Source of the DNA: Siderastrea siderea
Taxonomy: Eukaryota; Cnidaria; Anthozoa; Scleractinia; Rhizangiidae
DNA length: 64,000 nt
Direction: 5' to 3'
NCBI GenBank assembly: GCA_964030785.1
Contig: OZ034971.1
Span: forward strand, 13,760,679 to 13,824,678
The notes under the pieces were generated by a model that was given only the letters and a program-made list of their open reading frames with translations, made no database searches and was not told where the DNA came from. Both the position numbers and the translations under genes were made by a program. Below are positions 22,263-33,754 of the stretch, in pieces. Each line of letters begins with the position of its first letter. Position 1 is the first letter of the stretch.

Positions 22263-24353
22263 AAAAACTTCTCGCAGCGGTCCTTTCGACTCAGGTCAGT
22301 GGGGTCAAAAGGTCAAGTTCGTGGGGTATGAATGGTGCGACCACCAGCAGTTTATTGGTTTCTCGTTTTAACGGTTCTCTGGTTGGTGATGTATTTATGA
22401 TTGCCGGTAGTAAAAAACAGCGAATACCAGTTGGGTTTTGACGTTTAGTTCGGTCAGTTCGCGTTATTGGAAGGCGTGGTAATTATTTATGTCTGTGGGG
22501 CTTGTCGAATTTCGCAAAACTTATTTCCCTCGAGACATTTGGATGTATTAAGCAACCCTTTTTCCGCAATTTGTTAACTCTGTTGAATTTGCACAAACTT
22601 TCTTCAGCTGCCATACTTTCCATGGCGGGTAATTTTCTTCTTAACTCAGCGTTTCACTTGCACGCCGATCCAGAACCCGCATCCAGAACAACTTACGCCG
22701 TACTGATGAGCTCTAAGAAGAGCGAAACGGCTGTCTACGGCTGAAACCCAGCTCTGTTGAAGTTCTATCAAAGTGTCGTGTTGATGTCTTGCAAAGTCAA
22801 ATCTTTCTACGAAGTCAGATCAGCCTTGCTGCTATGTTTGTCATTACAGATTTTTGCTGGTACTCTTCCTGAAGTGTTTACGATCTATACTCGCCGGCCT
22901 TCATTTTTGTTCAACAGAGTCTATGTAGCCGTTATTTGGGTCGTCACGAAGGAGCGTTGCGTGATTACCCAAATGCATAGGAGACGACATTGATCAGACT
23001 TTCCCAAAACTAGAAATTGTGGTACGTACCGGTGCACGTGCGATATTTTGATTTCCGACATCGTTTGCGTGCAGACATGAATTATTCCTTCCCATAATTC
23101 GTGTATGTACGCAGGCTACGTACGTGAAATTTTAAGAAAAATTTTAGTAGCTTAATAATTTCACGTACGTGAAATTAATTTCCGTTTCTATTTCGTTTTT
23201 CCGCGTTGTTTCGTTTTATTCCTTTTTCGTTATGTTTGGTTCCATTCGATTCCGTGTTCGCAGTTACCATAAACAAATTACAGTTGCTTTACAAATTTAA
23301 TAATGGAAGTGCTGCTTAAAGATCCGAACTTGATTTAGGAAGTTACCTTTTTACGTTTACGTAAGCCGTTCATTCATCGTCTCTAATTTTATTTACGCAC
23401 GTAAAGCCAGTTAAATTCACGCCCGCACGCACGTAAAATTTACGTAACAGTGGATATCAACCTTTATGCTTTGCGCTTCAGGTTACCGAATGAGTCGATC
23501 TGCTCAAGTAAGCTATACAGGCTCTGGCGATTACAATAAATACGTTTTCACGTTCACGTGTATATGTAAGCCTCACAGATGCTACCCTGGCTCCACAGGC
23601 CCGTTGAGTATAGATCAGATAGATAAGCAGGAGTATATCAGTCGCATCACAGCGGTTGGAGGTAATTTATTAGTGCGCCTTTCAAGCAGAGATTTACATA
23701 ACACGAACTCTGAAATTCACAACCCAACTGATGATCCCATTTGTTTCCCTGCCGACAATCATAGTTAGTATCGACCTCAGACGTTTTTTGAGGGGGGGAT
23801 TTTTTTGGTCCGCTTCATGGGCCATTGATTTCACTCCGCGCGTTTGAAAAGTTCACAAGTTCGATGACTACAAGCTGAACCCAAGATCTGTAAACTTGAA
23901 AATGCGATGAATGAATGAACTGGCAATCATCAGAATTGCTCTCAAATAGCGCCGTTCCTGAAATAAAAGGTCGCCCTTGAGGAAAAATTCAGGAAAAGTG
24001 TTATCTGAGGCCAAGAAATATGACGGCGAGTAAAAATTCATTCACCGAAAGTTGAGCGTTGCTGATCTTTGCCGATCTTGCGATCCATAAACTTGTGATC
24101 ACGTGGTGATTTTTTTCAAACCGCTGAGTGAAATCAATAGTCCGTGAAGGGAGCTAAAAAGACCCTTCTTAACGGACGTCTGAGGTCTGATCGTACTGTA
24201 CATCGACAGCTAACCCACCAGCCATGAAAACCAGAAACCTACGAAGTGATCGAAATCAATCAGTCATAGAACGCGACCTTGACCTTTACCCTCGCTAAGC
24301 TGAGCTTCTAAAGAACCGATGCTATCATTTTCAGGTTTCCATTTCAGAGATTT
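22263..24353. other. Interior of the minisatellite-bounded element, no gene recognised
   Basis: Contains CACGTACGTGAAATT-type small inverted repeats near 23,110-23,175 and three modest plus-strand open frames (22,502-22,744; 22,757-22,993; 23,466-23,768) without recognisable domains. It carries no paralogous segment elsewhere in the window. The innermost flanks (AAAGGTCAAGTTCG and, inverted, a similar string near 24,280) suggest the inverted ends may reach slightly past the arrays. Confidence 0.4.
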
Positions 24354-24812
24354 TCCAGTTTAGAGATTCCCCGTTTTAGAGATTCCCCATTTTAGAGATT
24401 CCCTATTCTAGAGATTCTCCGTTTTATAGATTCCCTATTTTAGAGATTCCTCGTTTTAGAGATTCCCCGTTTTAGAGATTCCCTATTTTAGAGATTCCCC
24501 ATTTTAGAGATTCCCTATTTTAGAGACTCCCTGTTTTAGAGATTCCCCGTTTTAGAGAGTCCCTATTTTAGAGATTCCCCATTTTAGAGATTCCCTATTT
24601 TAGAGATTCCCTATTTTAGAGATTCCCCGTTTAAGAGATTCCCTATTTTAGAGATTCCCCGTTTTAGGGATTCCCTATTTTAGAGATTCCCCATTTTAGA
24701 GATTCCCTATTTTAGAGATTCCCCATTTTAGAGATTCCCTATTTTAGAGATTCCCCGTTTTAGAGATTCCCTATTTTAGAGATTCCCCATTCCCCGTTCC
24801 CCGTTCCCTGCT
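24354..24812 (-). repeat. 16-bp minisatellite, right array (inverted copy of the left)
   Basis: About 28 units of TATTTTAGAGATTCCC, the exact reverse complement of the left-array unit with the same internal variants, ending in CCCCATTCCCCGTTCCCCG. With the left array it could pair over several hundred bases around the 2.1 kb interior. Confidence 0.9.
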
Positions 24813-25248
24813 CTCTATTTTAGAGATAGCCAAAGTAGGACAGAATATTTCACTATAGTCTTCAGACATTAGTGCATCGATTTTTTTGCCTGACAAAGGA
24901 ACAACTTTTAGTTTTAGAAATTGCTGATTTTCTTAAGAACTCATATTCTTGACCCATTATTTAAGACATTTAAGCCACAAACCCTTCACCATAGGCGTAC
25001 GGGCACATTCGGACTTGGGGGGGCGGCGATCTTCTTGCCCGAAAAAATTACACAATGCCCGAATGTGTAAGTGTTGAAATTTGGATATAAACGAACTTAA
25101 ATTGCAAGAAAAACAAAAAGGTTCACAATTCTCACGTCTACTGAAACTGTTATAACTCCAAAAACAGTTGTTTTCAAACCTCGCATACTCTATGAACTCT
25201 ATTGACAAGCCTACTCATGCGATCAATCTTGTCAAAATTAAAAAGTTA

Positions 25249-25690
25249 TTAAAAGGAAAAGTTTTTCCTTCCGTGGCGCTGTCCGAAAGTGTTAATAATC
25301 TTGTTCATACTGTTAACAATAACTTTGTTCCCATAAGAGCGCTCAATGCACACGATAGCGAGGCTGTTCAGCCTATTTTGCCCCATCGTGCTCCGAAGGT
25401 AGGTCTTCAAGCGTCGGAGTCCGCTGAATGAGCGCTCCGCTCAGCAGGACGTTGCGGGGATGACGGCCAGAATGGACGCGACCTTTGAAAATTCTGAGGT
25501 CATTTCATACAGGCTGTTTGCGTTCAACACTTCGATGACTTCTGCAGGTGTTTTTATCGATTTTCCCACGTGTGCTGCCTTAAACTGACAGAACAGGGGT
25601 TGGTCTGCCTGGAGTAACTCCCTGTCGAGGTTATAGTACCTGGCAACCCGGTCGAAGCTAGCACTGGTGGGCGAATCACTTAGGGTGATG
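25249..25690 (-). pseudogene. hAT transposase C-terminal fragment with in-frame stop
   Basis: Read from about 25,690 downward in one frame, the sequence gives RVARYYNLDRELL, then IPATSC, a TGA stop where the family has Ser, then AERSFSGLRRLKTYLRSTMG and the following NRLNSLAIVCIER. This is the conserved hAT C-terminal dimerisation motif, related to ZMYM/ZBED-like hAT proteins. The frame ends at TAA (25,249-25,251). The single stop makes it non-functional as it stands. Confidence 0.8.
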
Positions 25691-25707
25691 TCACCTAACG
25701 GACAATG

Positions 25708-26103
25708 TCACCTAACAGTAGCTTCCTGAATAGGGACGTGTTCATCTTGGTCATCCTGCAGTTCCAGAACCACCGACACAGGCGAGATTTCAACTCTTTC
25801 AATGCCATCAGTTTGTACGTTCCAACAGGAACCAGTGTTATCTTGGTCATGTGCGTCAGTCTGGTTGTCTGATCTGAAGAGCTTCTGTGACGGCCGCGAC
25901 TCCGCGGAGCTCTTGGTGAAAAAAGCAAGGTGACTCTGATTACGCTCACGTACCATAGTGAAAGCAACTTTCTGTCCTTTGTGCACAGTTTTGGCATGAT
26001 TATCTTTATAATCGGAATCGAGTTCCTTCTTACATACACCACAAATGACGCGCTGGCGATAAGGGCGTTTTCTTTTTCCTCTATCAGGCTCTTGATCCGT
26101 CAT
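25708..26103 (-). CDS. hAT transposase N-terminal zinc-finger fragment
   Basis: A 131-codon open frame starting at ATG (26,103). A basic start (RGKRKRPYRQR) leads into VICGVCKKELDSDYKDNHAK, a Cys-x2-Cys ... His-x4-His finger typical of the DNA-binding N-terminus of hAT transposases. The frame then runs into low-similarity acidic sequence and stops just before the C-terminal fragment, so the RNase H catalytic region is missing. It may persist as a DNA-binding remnant, but no evidence of selection is visible. Confidence 0.65.
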   Translation of the reverse strand: MTDQEPDRGKRKRPYRQRVICGVCKKELDSDYKDNHAKTVHKGQKVAFTMVRERNQSHLAFFTKSSAESRPSQKLFRSDNQTDAHDQDNTGSCWNVQTDGIERVEISPVSVVLELQDDQDEHVPIQEATVR

Positions 26104-27456
26104 AATTCAAGGTTCACCTCTACCTCTCGATCTCCAGTCTAAAAATGGGACGTTGAATAGAGTGCTTTACGGTATCCGTTTACTTTCTGAATAAATCGCT
26201 TTAAATTATGAAGTTGAAGCATCGGATGCTGTTCTTACCATTTCAAGCGTGACAAAAAGACCGTAACGCATTCCATAATAAAACTAAGTTGTGGAGCATA
26301 GTGCAGTGTGATGTTTTTATACGTACTGATTAGTAATGTTTATTAAAAATTCAGGATTATAAGTTTTGATTCAAGGATCTCTTTTTGCCAAAATTTTTTC
26401 ATGTATTTCTAATGCAAATCGCACGGGACTGTACACGATAAAACTAAGATAAAAGGATAAAACACAGCTTTTGCACACGTGGCCGGCATTGTGCTATACA
26501 TAATAGATCATGCAGCGGTCCAAAAATATATAAGCTTTCACTGAATGAGAAGTAATTTCGCCTTTTAACACGCTAAAGTGCACCCTACCAAAATCGAACA
26601 AAAACACCCAACTTATGCCGTTTTGGTGAAATTGGAATAAGCGTTTCTTCTAATCTAAAATCAACTGTCAAATTTGCAACGCGCTCACACTGTTGCTTTT
26701 AATCTCCATTCACGCAAATTTGGAGAGTTTTCCAAAATTTTTCACCTAGCTTGACAATGACGGACAGTTCGACCAGGTTTAACGCTTAAGATAAACCCGT
26801 TTAATTAAAATTACACCAAAGAAAAAATAAAAACACTCGGGCAAAAACCCGAAGAGCTAACCTCCTGCATTTTTTGCAAATCTTTATCTCCACGCTTTGG
26901 TAGTTGGTACAAGCCGACAAAATGCCTTGACTTAATTACCAATTATTTACCTTTCGTCTTGTCGACCGCTTGACCTTAAGGCACTTTCTACTTGATCTTG
27001 AACTTGAACTCTTTTCTTGATCTTGAATTTGAACTTTTTTTCTTCTTAAACAACGTTTACTTTGACTCCACGAAGTCCTCAACTGAAACTCAACTACATG
27101 TGAGCTGCACGCGATTCAGAAAGCGTACGCGTTCTCCCGCCTTGTCTGAATTGGCGCGAACGTTTGGCGCGAACTGCAGCAAATGCCAGGCTGCTAGCGA
27201 TCGGCAGATCGGCAGCAAAGCCATTCAAACGTTTCAAGATGGACCGTTTGGTCGTGTTGTAGAAGCCGGACTCAATAAATAAATACATATTTTAATCAAT
27301 GTATAAAATAAGTAAATAAATAAATATTTTAATCAATAAATATTTTATCCCAAGTACTTTTGCCCGAATCACAAGCGTTTTGCCCGAAAATTTTCGCAAC
27401 TGGGGGGGCTGCAGCCCCCCCCCCGCCCCCCTGTCCCGTACGCCTATGCCCTTCAC

Positions 27457-28449
27457 GACTTTCCTGTTACTATTAAAGGGAAATATACGCAGTACATCAT
27501 TTTATTCCAGGAGTGTTTTTTTTCGCTTAAACCAGTTTGTCTGTTGAGGATCTTGAACGTGTGTTTAAGAGTCGTTGCACATTTGAGTATAAATTTCCCG
27601 AAAATTTTTCTCGAAGACGTAATTTAAGCTTAAAAGAATAGCAAGCTATTGCAGAGCAAATTATTAAATATATTTTGAATCAAATGTGAGCCAAGTCAAC
27701 ACAGTAAAAAATATGCTCTTTCTCAAATCTGCCTTTTACTTTTTCAACCGATAGTGGCATTCCATCTGATCTCGTAGATGAAAACAGAGGAGACTTTGGA
27801 GTGCATCTTGTCATTTGTCTGTCTTGTCACACTTCTTATCAATAAAGACCGGCCAACTTTCTGTATTTTTTCTACCCTTTATTAAAAGAGACCCAACTGG
27901 CTTTGAAGTGGGTGGCTTACAAGAGATGACCCAAAGGGGAAGGGTTGGGTGGGGGCTTATTAGAGAGTGGTATTATTGCAAAATTTGACTTTCTAGTGGG
28001 GGGGGGGGGGGCTTATTTAAGACAGGGTTATAGAGAGGGGTCTTATCAGAGCTTTTGTGGTAAGTAGGTTAGCTCACAGATACAAAGTATCTGATTCCAG
28101 TAATAGGAAAAATAAGCGGCACATACCTGTTTTTACACCCCCGGTGTAAATGACCGCATGACACGGCATATTTTCTGGGAAAACATGAATGTATCAATAT
28201 TGTGATTTATTGGATTTCAGTTTACAATTATTTCAGGTGGTCTTTGTGCTATTTATTGTAAGGCGCTATTAAGTTATTGTTAATAATATTGCAATACCCT
28301 AATGGATTATTCAAATGCACTTTCTTTCATCAGCCACTCATTGTGATACAGTGATGTAAGGTGGGTTTCAGGTTTCCACACCCAGATGTAAATGACAGCA
28401 TGTAATGAACAGATCATGTGATTATATCGTCTTATCAGTTTTCTCGGAA
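27457..28449. other. Spacer before array B, low-complexity G-rich stretch
   Basis: No gene. It has a G-run at about 27,997-28,010 within repeated GGGGGCTTATT text (27,950-28,025). Toward the right edge, sequence resembling the array unit appears (for example AAAACGGGAAAAACCC near 28,450), so the duplication or array boundary lies near 28.1-28.5 kb. Confidence 0.45.
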
Positions 28450-31400
28450 AACGGGAAAAACCCTAACTGATCATTCAAAGCAATTTCTTGCGCCAGTGTA
28501 GTTATTCACTTTGTTGAGCTCTGTTGTTTGAATTTTCGTGTGATTTTCATTTTCCATATTTATATCTGAACATGATATGACTGCTGTGTAATATTTCTCG
28601 TTGGCCAGCTTCAGTCACAGCGGTGTAACTGGGTTTTCAGGTAGGTATTCGTTTTGTTTGTTTTCTTCTGTTTTGATGAAATAGATGACTGTGTAACGAG
28701 GAGGTAATTAGATGTTGAGTAATGGAACCACTGGGCCTTGGTATATTCAAGTATTAATTATAAAGGTCTATGACGCTAGTCATTTGGCTATATATCACAG
28801 TGTTCAAGGGGTTGAAGTTATATCTAGGAAATAGTAAAGAGCCCATTGCTGAATATTTATCCAGAATGTTCAGTATTTTCATTGTCACAGATACTAGATA
28901 TGTCCGTGACCATTAACAAAGAATATGAGGATAAAAGTAGAACAATTCAATTCAACTGAACAATTTAAAGCATTGAGTGTGGTACATGCTCGCTCACTCT
29001 TTTCTCTGTCGTTTATACTGGACTGAAAATTGCCGATTGTTCTGCGAAGGAGAAAAGTTAGCTTTTCTCAGTTTTTCTTTCGCAGAGAACAGAAAAGGCT
29101 TCAGTTTCAATAGAAAAGGCTTCCGTTTGGAGAGGAAAGGCTTCGGTTTCGTGTCAGTGAACACGTCAGTTGGCAAAAATAAATTATCAAGAAAACACAA
29201 TAAAATATCCTGAAACAATTTATCCAAAAAACACAGTAACACTTGGTATACGGGATGGGTCTGAGATAAACTTATCAATCCAGCACCACATACCTGTTGT
29301 ACCCCGCCCCTCTCCCCTCTCCCCCTGTGTAACCGATAGTTGACACGGCACATGATTATTGGATGATTAAATATTCAGCAATGGCTCTTTACTATTTCCT
29401 GGATATTATTTCAACCCCCTAAACACTGTGATATATAGCCAAATGACTAGCCCCATAGACCTATAATACTTGAATATACCAAGTCTGGGTGATTCCATTA
29501 CTCCACATCTAGTCACCTTTTTGTTATACAATCAATTATTTCGCTAAAACAGAATAAGACAAACAACAGTATTTTGATTGTCACAGATACTGGATGTATT
29601 TTATCTGCCGATTAGACTGGACTGAAAATTTCAAATTGTTCAGCGAAGGAGAAAAGTTAGCTTTTCTTAGTTTTTCTTTCGCAGAGAACAGAAAAGGCTT
29701 CAGTTTAAAAAAAAAGGCTTCGGTTTTATGTCAGTGAACACATCAGTTGGCAAGAAAAAATTATCAAGAATACACAGTAAATTATCGTGAAACAATTTAT
29801 CCCAAGAAAAGTAACACTCGATATGCGGATGGTTTTCTCCTGTGAGTCTGATATGAACTTATCAATCTAGCAACACACTCCTGTTCAATACTCGCCCCTC
29901 TCGCCTCACCCCAAGTGTAACTGATAGTTGGCACGGCACATGATTATTGGCGTTTTATGGAAAGCGAGGAAAAATCCTAATCGATTATTCAAATACACTT
30001 CTTTTCATCTATTGCGAGCACTAAAAACGCAGCTCTGTTGTTTGAATTTTAGTGTCATCTCCTAAAGGAAAATCTTTATATCTGAACGATATGGCGAGGC
30101 TTCTGTAACAGCGATGTAACTGGGTATTCAGGTAGGTATTCGGTGTTTGTTTTGTCCTGTATTGGCGAAATCGATGATTGTACAATGAAAAAGTAACTAG
30201 ATGTGGAGTAATGGCATCATCGAGCCTTGCTATATTTATTATGGGTCTATAGTGCAAGTCATTCATGATTATATGATATGATTCAGTGTTCAAGGGGTGG
30301 AAGTTATATCTAAAACATATTAAAGAGCCACTGCTGAATATTGAATCATACAAAATATTCAGTATTATGATTGCACTTCACAGATGCAAGATATGTCCGT
30401 GACTATTACTAAAGAATGTGTGGAGAAAACAACATCAATTTGAAGCATCGAGTGTGGCACATTCTTCCTCAGTCAGTTATCTGTCGTCTATACTGGATTG
30501 AAAATTGTAAATTGTTCTGAGAAAGAGAAAAAGCTGGCTTTTCTCAGTTTAATCTTTTGCAGACAACAGAAGAGGCTTCGGTTTCAAGAGAAAAGGCTTC
30601 AGTTTCGAGGAAAAAATGCTTCGGTTTCATGTCAGTGAACACGTCAGTCGCTAAGAATAACTTATCAAGGAAAACAGTAAATTATCGTGAAAAATTATCC
30701 AAAAGTACAGTAACGCTTGGTATGGTTTTTTCACAGGATGGGTTTCTCCTGTGAGTCTGAAATGAACATTTGAATTCAGCACCGTACTCACTAAATATAC
30801 AGCTCTGTTGTTTGAATTTTAGTGTCATCTCCTAAAGGAAAATATTTATATCTGAACGATAATATGAGGCTTTTGTAACAGCTATGTAGCTGGGATTTTA
30901 GGTAAGTATTCGTTTTGTTTTTTTTTTTTTTCTGTTTTGGTGAAATAAATGATTGTATAACGAAAAGGTAACTAGATGTGAAGGAGTGGTATCAGCCAGT
31001 CTTGGTATATTTATTACGGGTCTATCACGCAAGTCAATTGGCTATACTATTCAGTGTTCAAGGGGTGGAATAGTAAAAAGCCATTGCTGAATATTTAGTC
31101 ACCCAAAATATTCCGTATTATGATTGTAACAGATACTAGATATGTCCGTTACTACTGATGAAGAATATGTGGAGAAAAGAACAGTTCAAAGCAATCGTTT
31201 AATCCATGAAGAATTGAGTGTGGTACATTCTCCCTTAGTTTGTTATCTGGCGTGTATACTGGATTGTAATAAATTGTTCTGTGAAAGAGAAAAGGTTGCA
31301 CATTTTTGGTCTCATGTCAGTGAACCGGTCATTTGGCAAGAATAAATGTTCAAGAAAATGCGGTACAACTTGGTATACGACTGATTTTCTCCTGTGGGTG
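28450..31400 (+). repeat. Tandem array of the ~0.5 kb unit, copy B
   Basis: Five or so diverged units with the landmarks of array A: ATCTGAACGATATG-like blocks near 28,560, 30,080 and 30,850; TTTCAGGTAGGTATTCG near 28,638 and 30,130; and ACAGATACTAGATATGTCCG near 28,887 and 31,130. Short relics of the 21-bp minisatellite lie within three units. The terminal unit (31,050-31,400) matches A 1,685-2,030 best, which aligns the two gene copies. Confidence 0.6.
29355..29575 (-). repeat. Inverted copy of the array unit
   Basis: About 220 bases are the reverse complement of the unit segment running from GGCGAAATAGATGATTGT through the GTTGAAGTTATATC block (compare 28,672-28,860). It is the only inverted unit seen in either array and forms a potential foldback with its neighbours. 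Confidence 0.65.
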
Positions 31401-31856
31401 TAAGATGAACTTACACATACTTGTTGCGTGACCGCACGAAAACCTTGTACTAGTTCTTAAGTCAGGCGCGCCTTTGTGTGACTGTTGAATAGCGAAATTG
31501 TGGTAGCATTACGCGATTTCTCTCTCTAAAGTTTCGCTTTCAGCTGTTTTTCTGACATTTCATATATCAAGTACAAAACATCGCGGCACGTGACATGGCA
31601 TCCAATTTCCTTATAAGGCAAAGTACAGAGTTATTTTCTAATTACCCTTTGTTCGGTAGACCAATAAGAACGCTAGAAACTCAACAACCGAGATTGATAA
31701 TTTATTAATATCAGTTCAATTCAGCCTTCAGTCAGTTTCAAAGACGTCTGGAGATTGGCTTTTAAAGAGTTTTCTGGAATTGTTATCAAAGAGGAACTGA
31801 GTTAAGAATACAAAAGAATCCGAATCCGAGGTAGGGTACAAGGTAACCGCTCTAGT

Positions 31857-31892
<36 letters not shown>

Positions 31893-32197
31893 CAGGCAAG
31901 TGGTTTCTTGTCACTTCCTTTCTGTGGCTTACCATTCGTAGGCTTAATTTTCGAGTATCTTTGATGATGCTCGAATATTTTTAACAATGATAACACAACT
32001 GCCGTAAATGATCTGACAGCAAGACCAAGCGATTACAGAGGCGGAAATACGTGCTGATTTTTCTGCTTATTTCCAAAAAATTTTCAGGGCGAACAGGTAT
32101 GAAAACAAAACTAAAATGTCATAGAATATTTATTCTCAATAATCAAAATGTTAAATTATTTGATCTACAGCAGCTTAAAGTCTAACTCCCAGCATTC
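31401..32197 (+). promoter_or_regulatory. 5' flank and probable 5' UTR of TPR-CHAT gene B
   Basis: Collinear with 2,031-2,842 of copy A, including the GTT microsatellite (31,858-31,891, slightly shorter). An in-frame TAA at 32,183-32,185 lies 15 bases before the ATG. Promoter function is inferred from position and conservation. Confidence 0.4.
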
Positions 32198-33754
32198 ATG
32201 GCGAGGAGTCCAATTACAACTTCAAGTGACAGTGATGTCATATCAGCTGCTGCGGATACGCTGGATTTTGATAACGTCACTTTAAGAGGTGGGGTGAAAC
32301 ATAATTTGTTATTTTCCAAAGGAAGTTAATCGTGTAGGGAGATAACAAATGTTCGCTCGTAACTGTCAACAATTACTGTTCATTCCTTGTCAGCTCATTA
32401 GGAAAAAGCCCAATTACGTCGTTATAATCCATCACAATACAATCGTCTCCGATCGTTGATTTTGCCTTTATTACTTATAAAGTAAACTCAACATTTTGAG
32501 GTTTCTCTACATTTGAATAAAGTTCTTTAAGGAAGTTGATTTTTAAAGACCCTTATAACTACCGTAATTAACTTTGACGATAGGATTTAGAGATAAGTAT
32601 AATTTCTTTCCTGTCAGTGAATATTTTGAACTCCAATCAGTTATTGCCAGAAAAAAATGACCGGAAGAAAAGGGTCAAGTTTCGTCCGATTGGTATTTTT
32701 ATTTTAAAAGACCGTTCTAACGTCACTTATTAACTATGACGTTAGGTTAGAGTTTTATGTTTAATGTCAATTCATTTTAGCAATAGCAGAGGTCTACAAG
32801 AATGAAGGTAATGATCATTACAAAAACAAAGATTTTAGCAACGCCATTTACTTCTACACGGAAGGAATTAAAGTCAACTGCAAGGATGAAGAACTGAATG
32901 CCAAACTGTACAGCAACAGGGCGACAGCACACTTTTATTTGGGTGAGAAGTGTTGAGAGTTTTTCAGGTTAAGACAAGCAAATCTCAAATTAAAAGTTAC
33001 TTATGCCATCATCAACCCAGTACTGACTTTCCTTTTCATTTCTCTTCTTGCATTTGTCACAGGAAACTACAAAGATTCACTGAGTGATGCTAAAATTGCT
33101 ACTCACTTACAACCATGTTATGTCAATGCGATTGTAAGAGGTGAGATTTCTGTTACTTTGGCACACATTGGACCTTATAACTTGTCTCCTAATACGGCTC
33201 AAAAATAAAACTGACACTTTTGACTTTTGAGATGAACTTCGGCTTTTGGAAGTGTTTCGTAACTCTTTTAAGTCATACAGCTCCAAACAAATACAGAAGA
33301 ATTAAAAAATCTGTTATAAGTCAAAATTCCATCTGTACAGGGGTAAGGTGAACCCTTTGATCAAATAAATTTGTCGGTTGAGTCATATATTTTTGTACAC
33401 ACGTATCTCTAAACGAGCAAAAGACATCATTTCTGGTGATAACACCACAGTCATCATTATTAGTTATTAGTAGTAGTTATTCTCATGTGGAACTTTATAC
33501 CGAAAAGGAATCAAGGAGATAACTGATTTACAACATTCCAGGCAAACCCAGCTTGATCCAAGTTCAGAACTTCCTCCGCATAGGTATCGTATTTTACAAG
33601 TAAAGCAATGCAGCTAAATTTCTCCCGGATGCCTTTTTAACACGGACCAGAAATGATGCTGAACTTACATTATTTTATCTTATTAGGAGCCAGTGCCTGT
33701 TTTCAGCTGAATCGGTTAGAGGAAGCCATCACTTGGTGTGATAAGGGATTAGCA
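32198..33754 (+). CDS. Exons 1-4 of gene B: TTC4/HOP-like TPR module
   Basis: Encodes residues 1-133, with the same leader MARSPITT and TPR motifs as gene A ([42 protein letters not shown]). Clamp-type residues K37, N41, N76 and R110 are kept and the fourth position is Asn, as in A. Changes relative to A are scattered substitutions with no indel. The exon 1-3 splice junctions are identical in phase to A. Confidence 0.75.

Larger units (their letters stand above)
21572..24831. mobile_element. 3.26 kb element bounded by inverted minisatellite arrays
   Basis: Both ends begin with GGCTATCTCTAAAA in inverted orientation, followed by a GGGGAAC-rich step and then a long 16-bp tandem array (plus orientation on the left, reverse complement on the right). 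The outer flanks AAAGCAGGAC (21,562-21,571) and AAAGTAGGAC (24,832-24,841) match in 9 of 10 positions, fitting a 9-10 bp target duplication as in Mutator-like elements. The 2.1 kb interior has no transposase, so it would be non-autonomous. The superfamily is inference. Confidence 0.6.
24990..27448 (-). mobile_element. hAT transposon, internally deleted
   Basis: The element is flanked by the perfect 8-bp duplication CCCTTCAC (24,982-24,989 and 27,449-27,456), diagnostic of hAT. Its inverted ends are CATAGGCGTACGGGCA on the left and CATAGGCGTACGGGACA (reverse complement) on the right, each followed by a G-run and GCCCGA motifs. Inside are transposase fragments on the minus strand: an N-terminal zinc-finger region and a C-terminal dimerisation region, with the catalytic middle missing. 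At 2,459 bp it is a deletion derivative that could move only with help from a related transposase. Confidence 0.88.

Noticed and set aside
23466..23768. 100-codon open frame inside the minisatellite-bounded element as its transposase
   Set aside because: Too short and without any transposase motif; probably chance.
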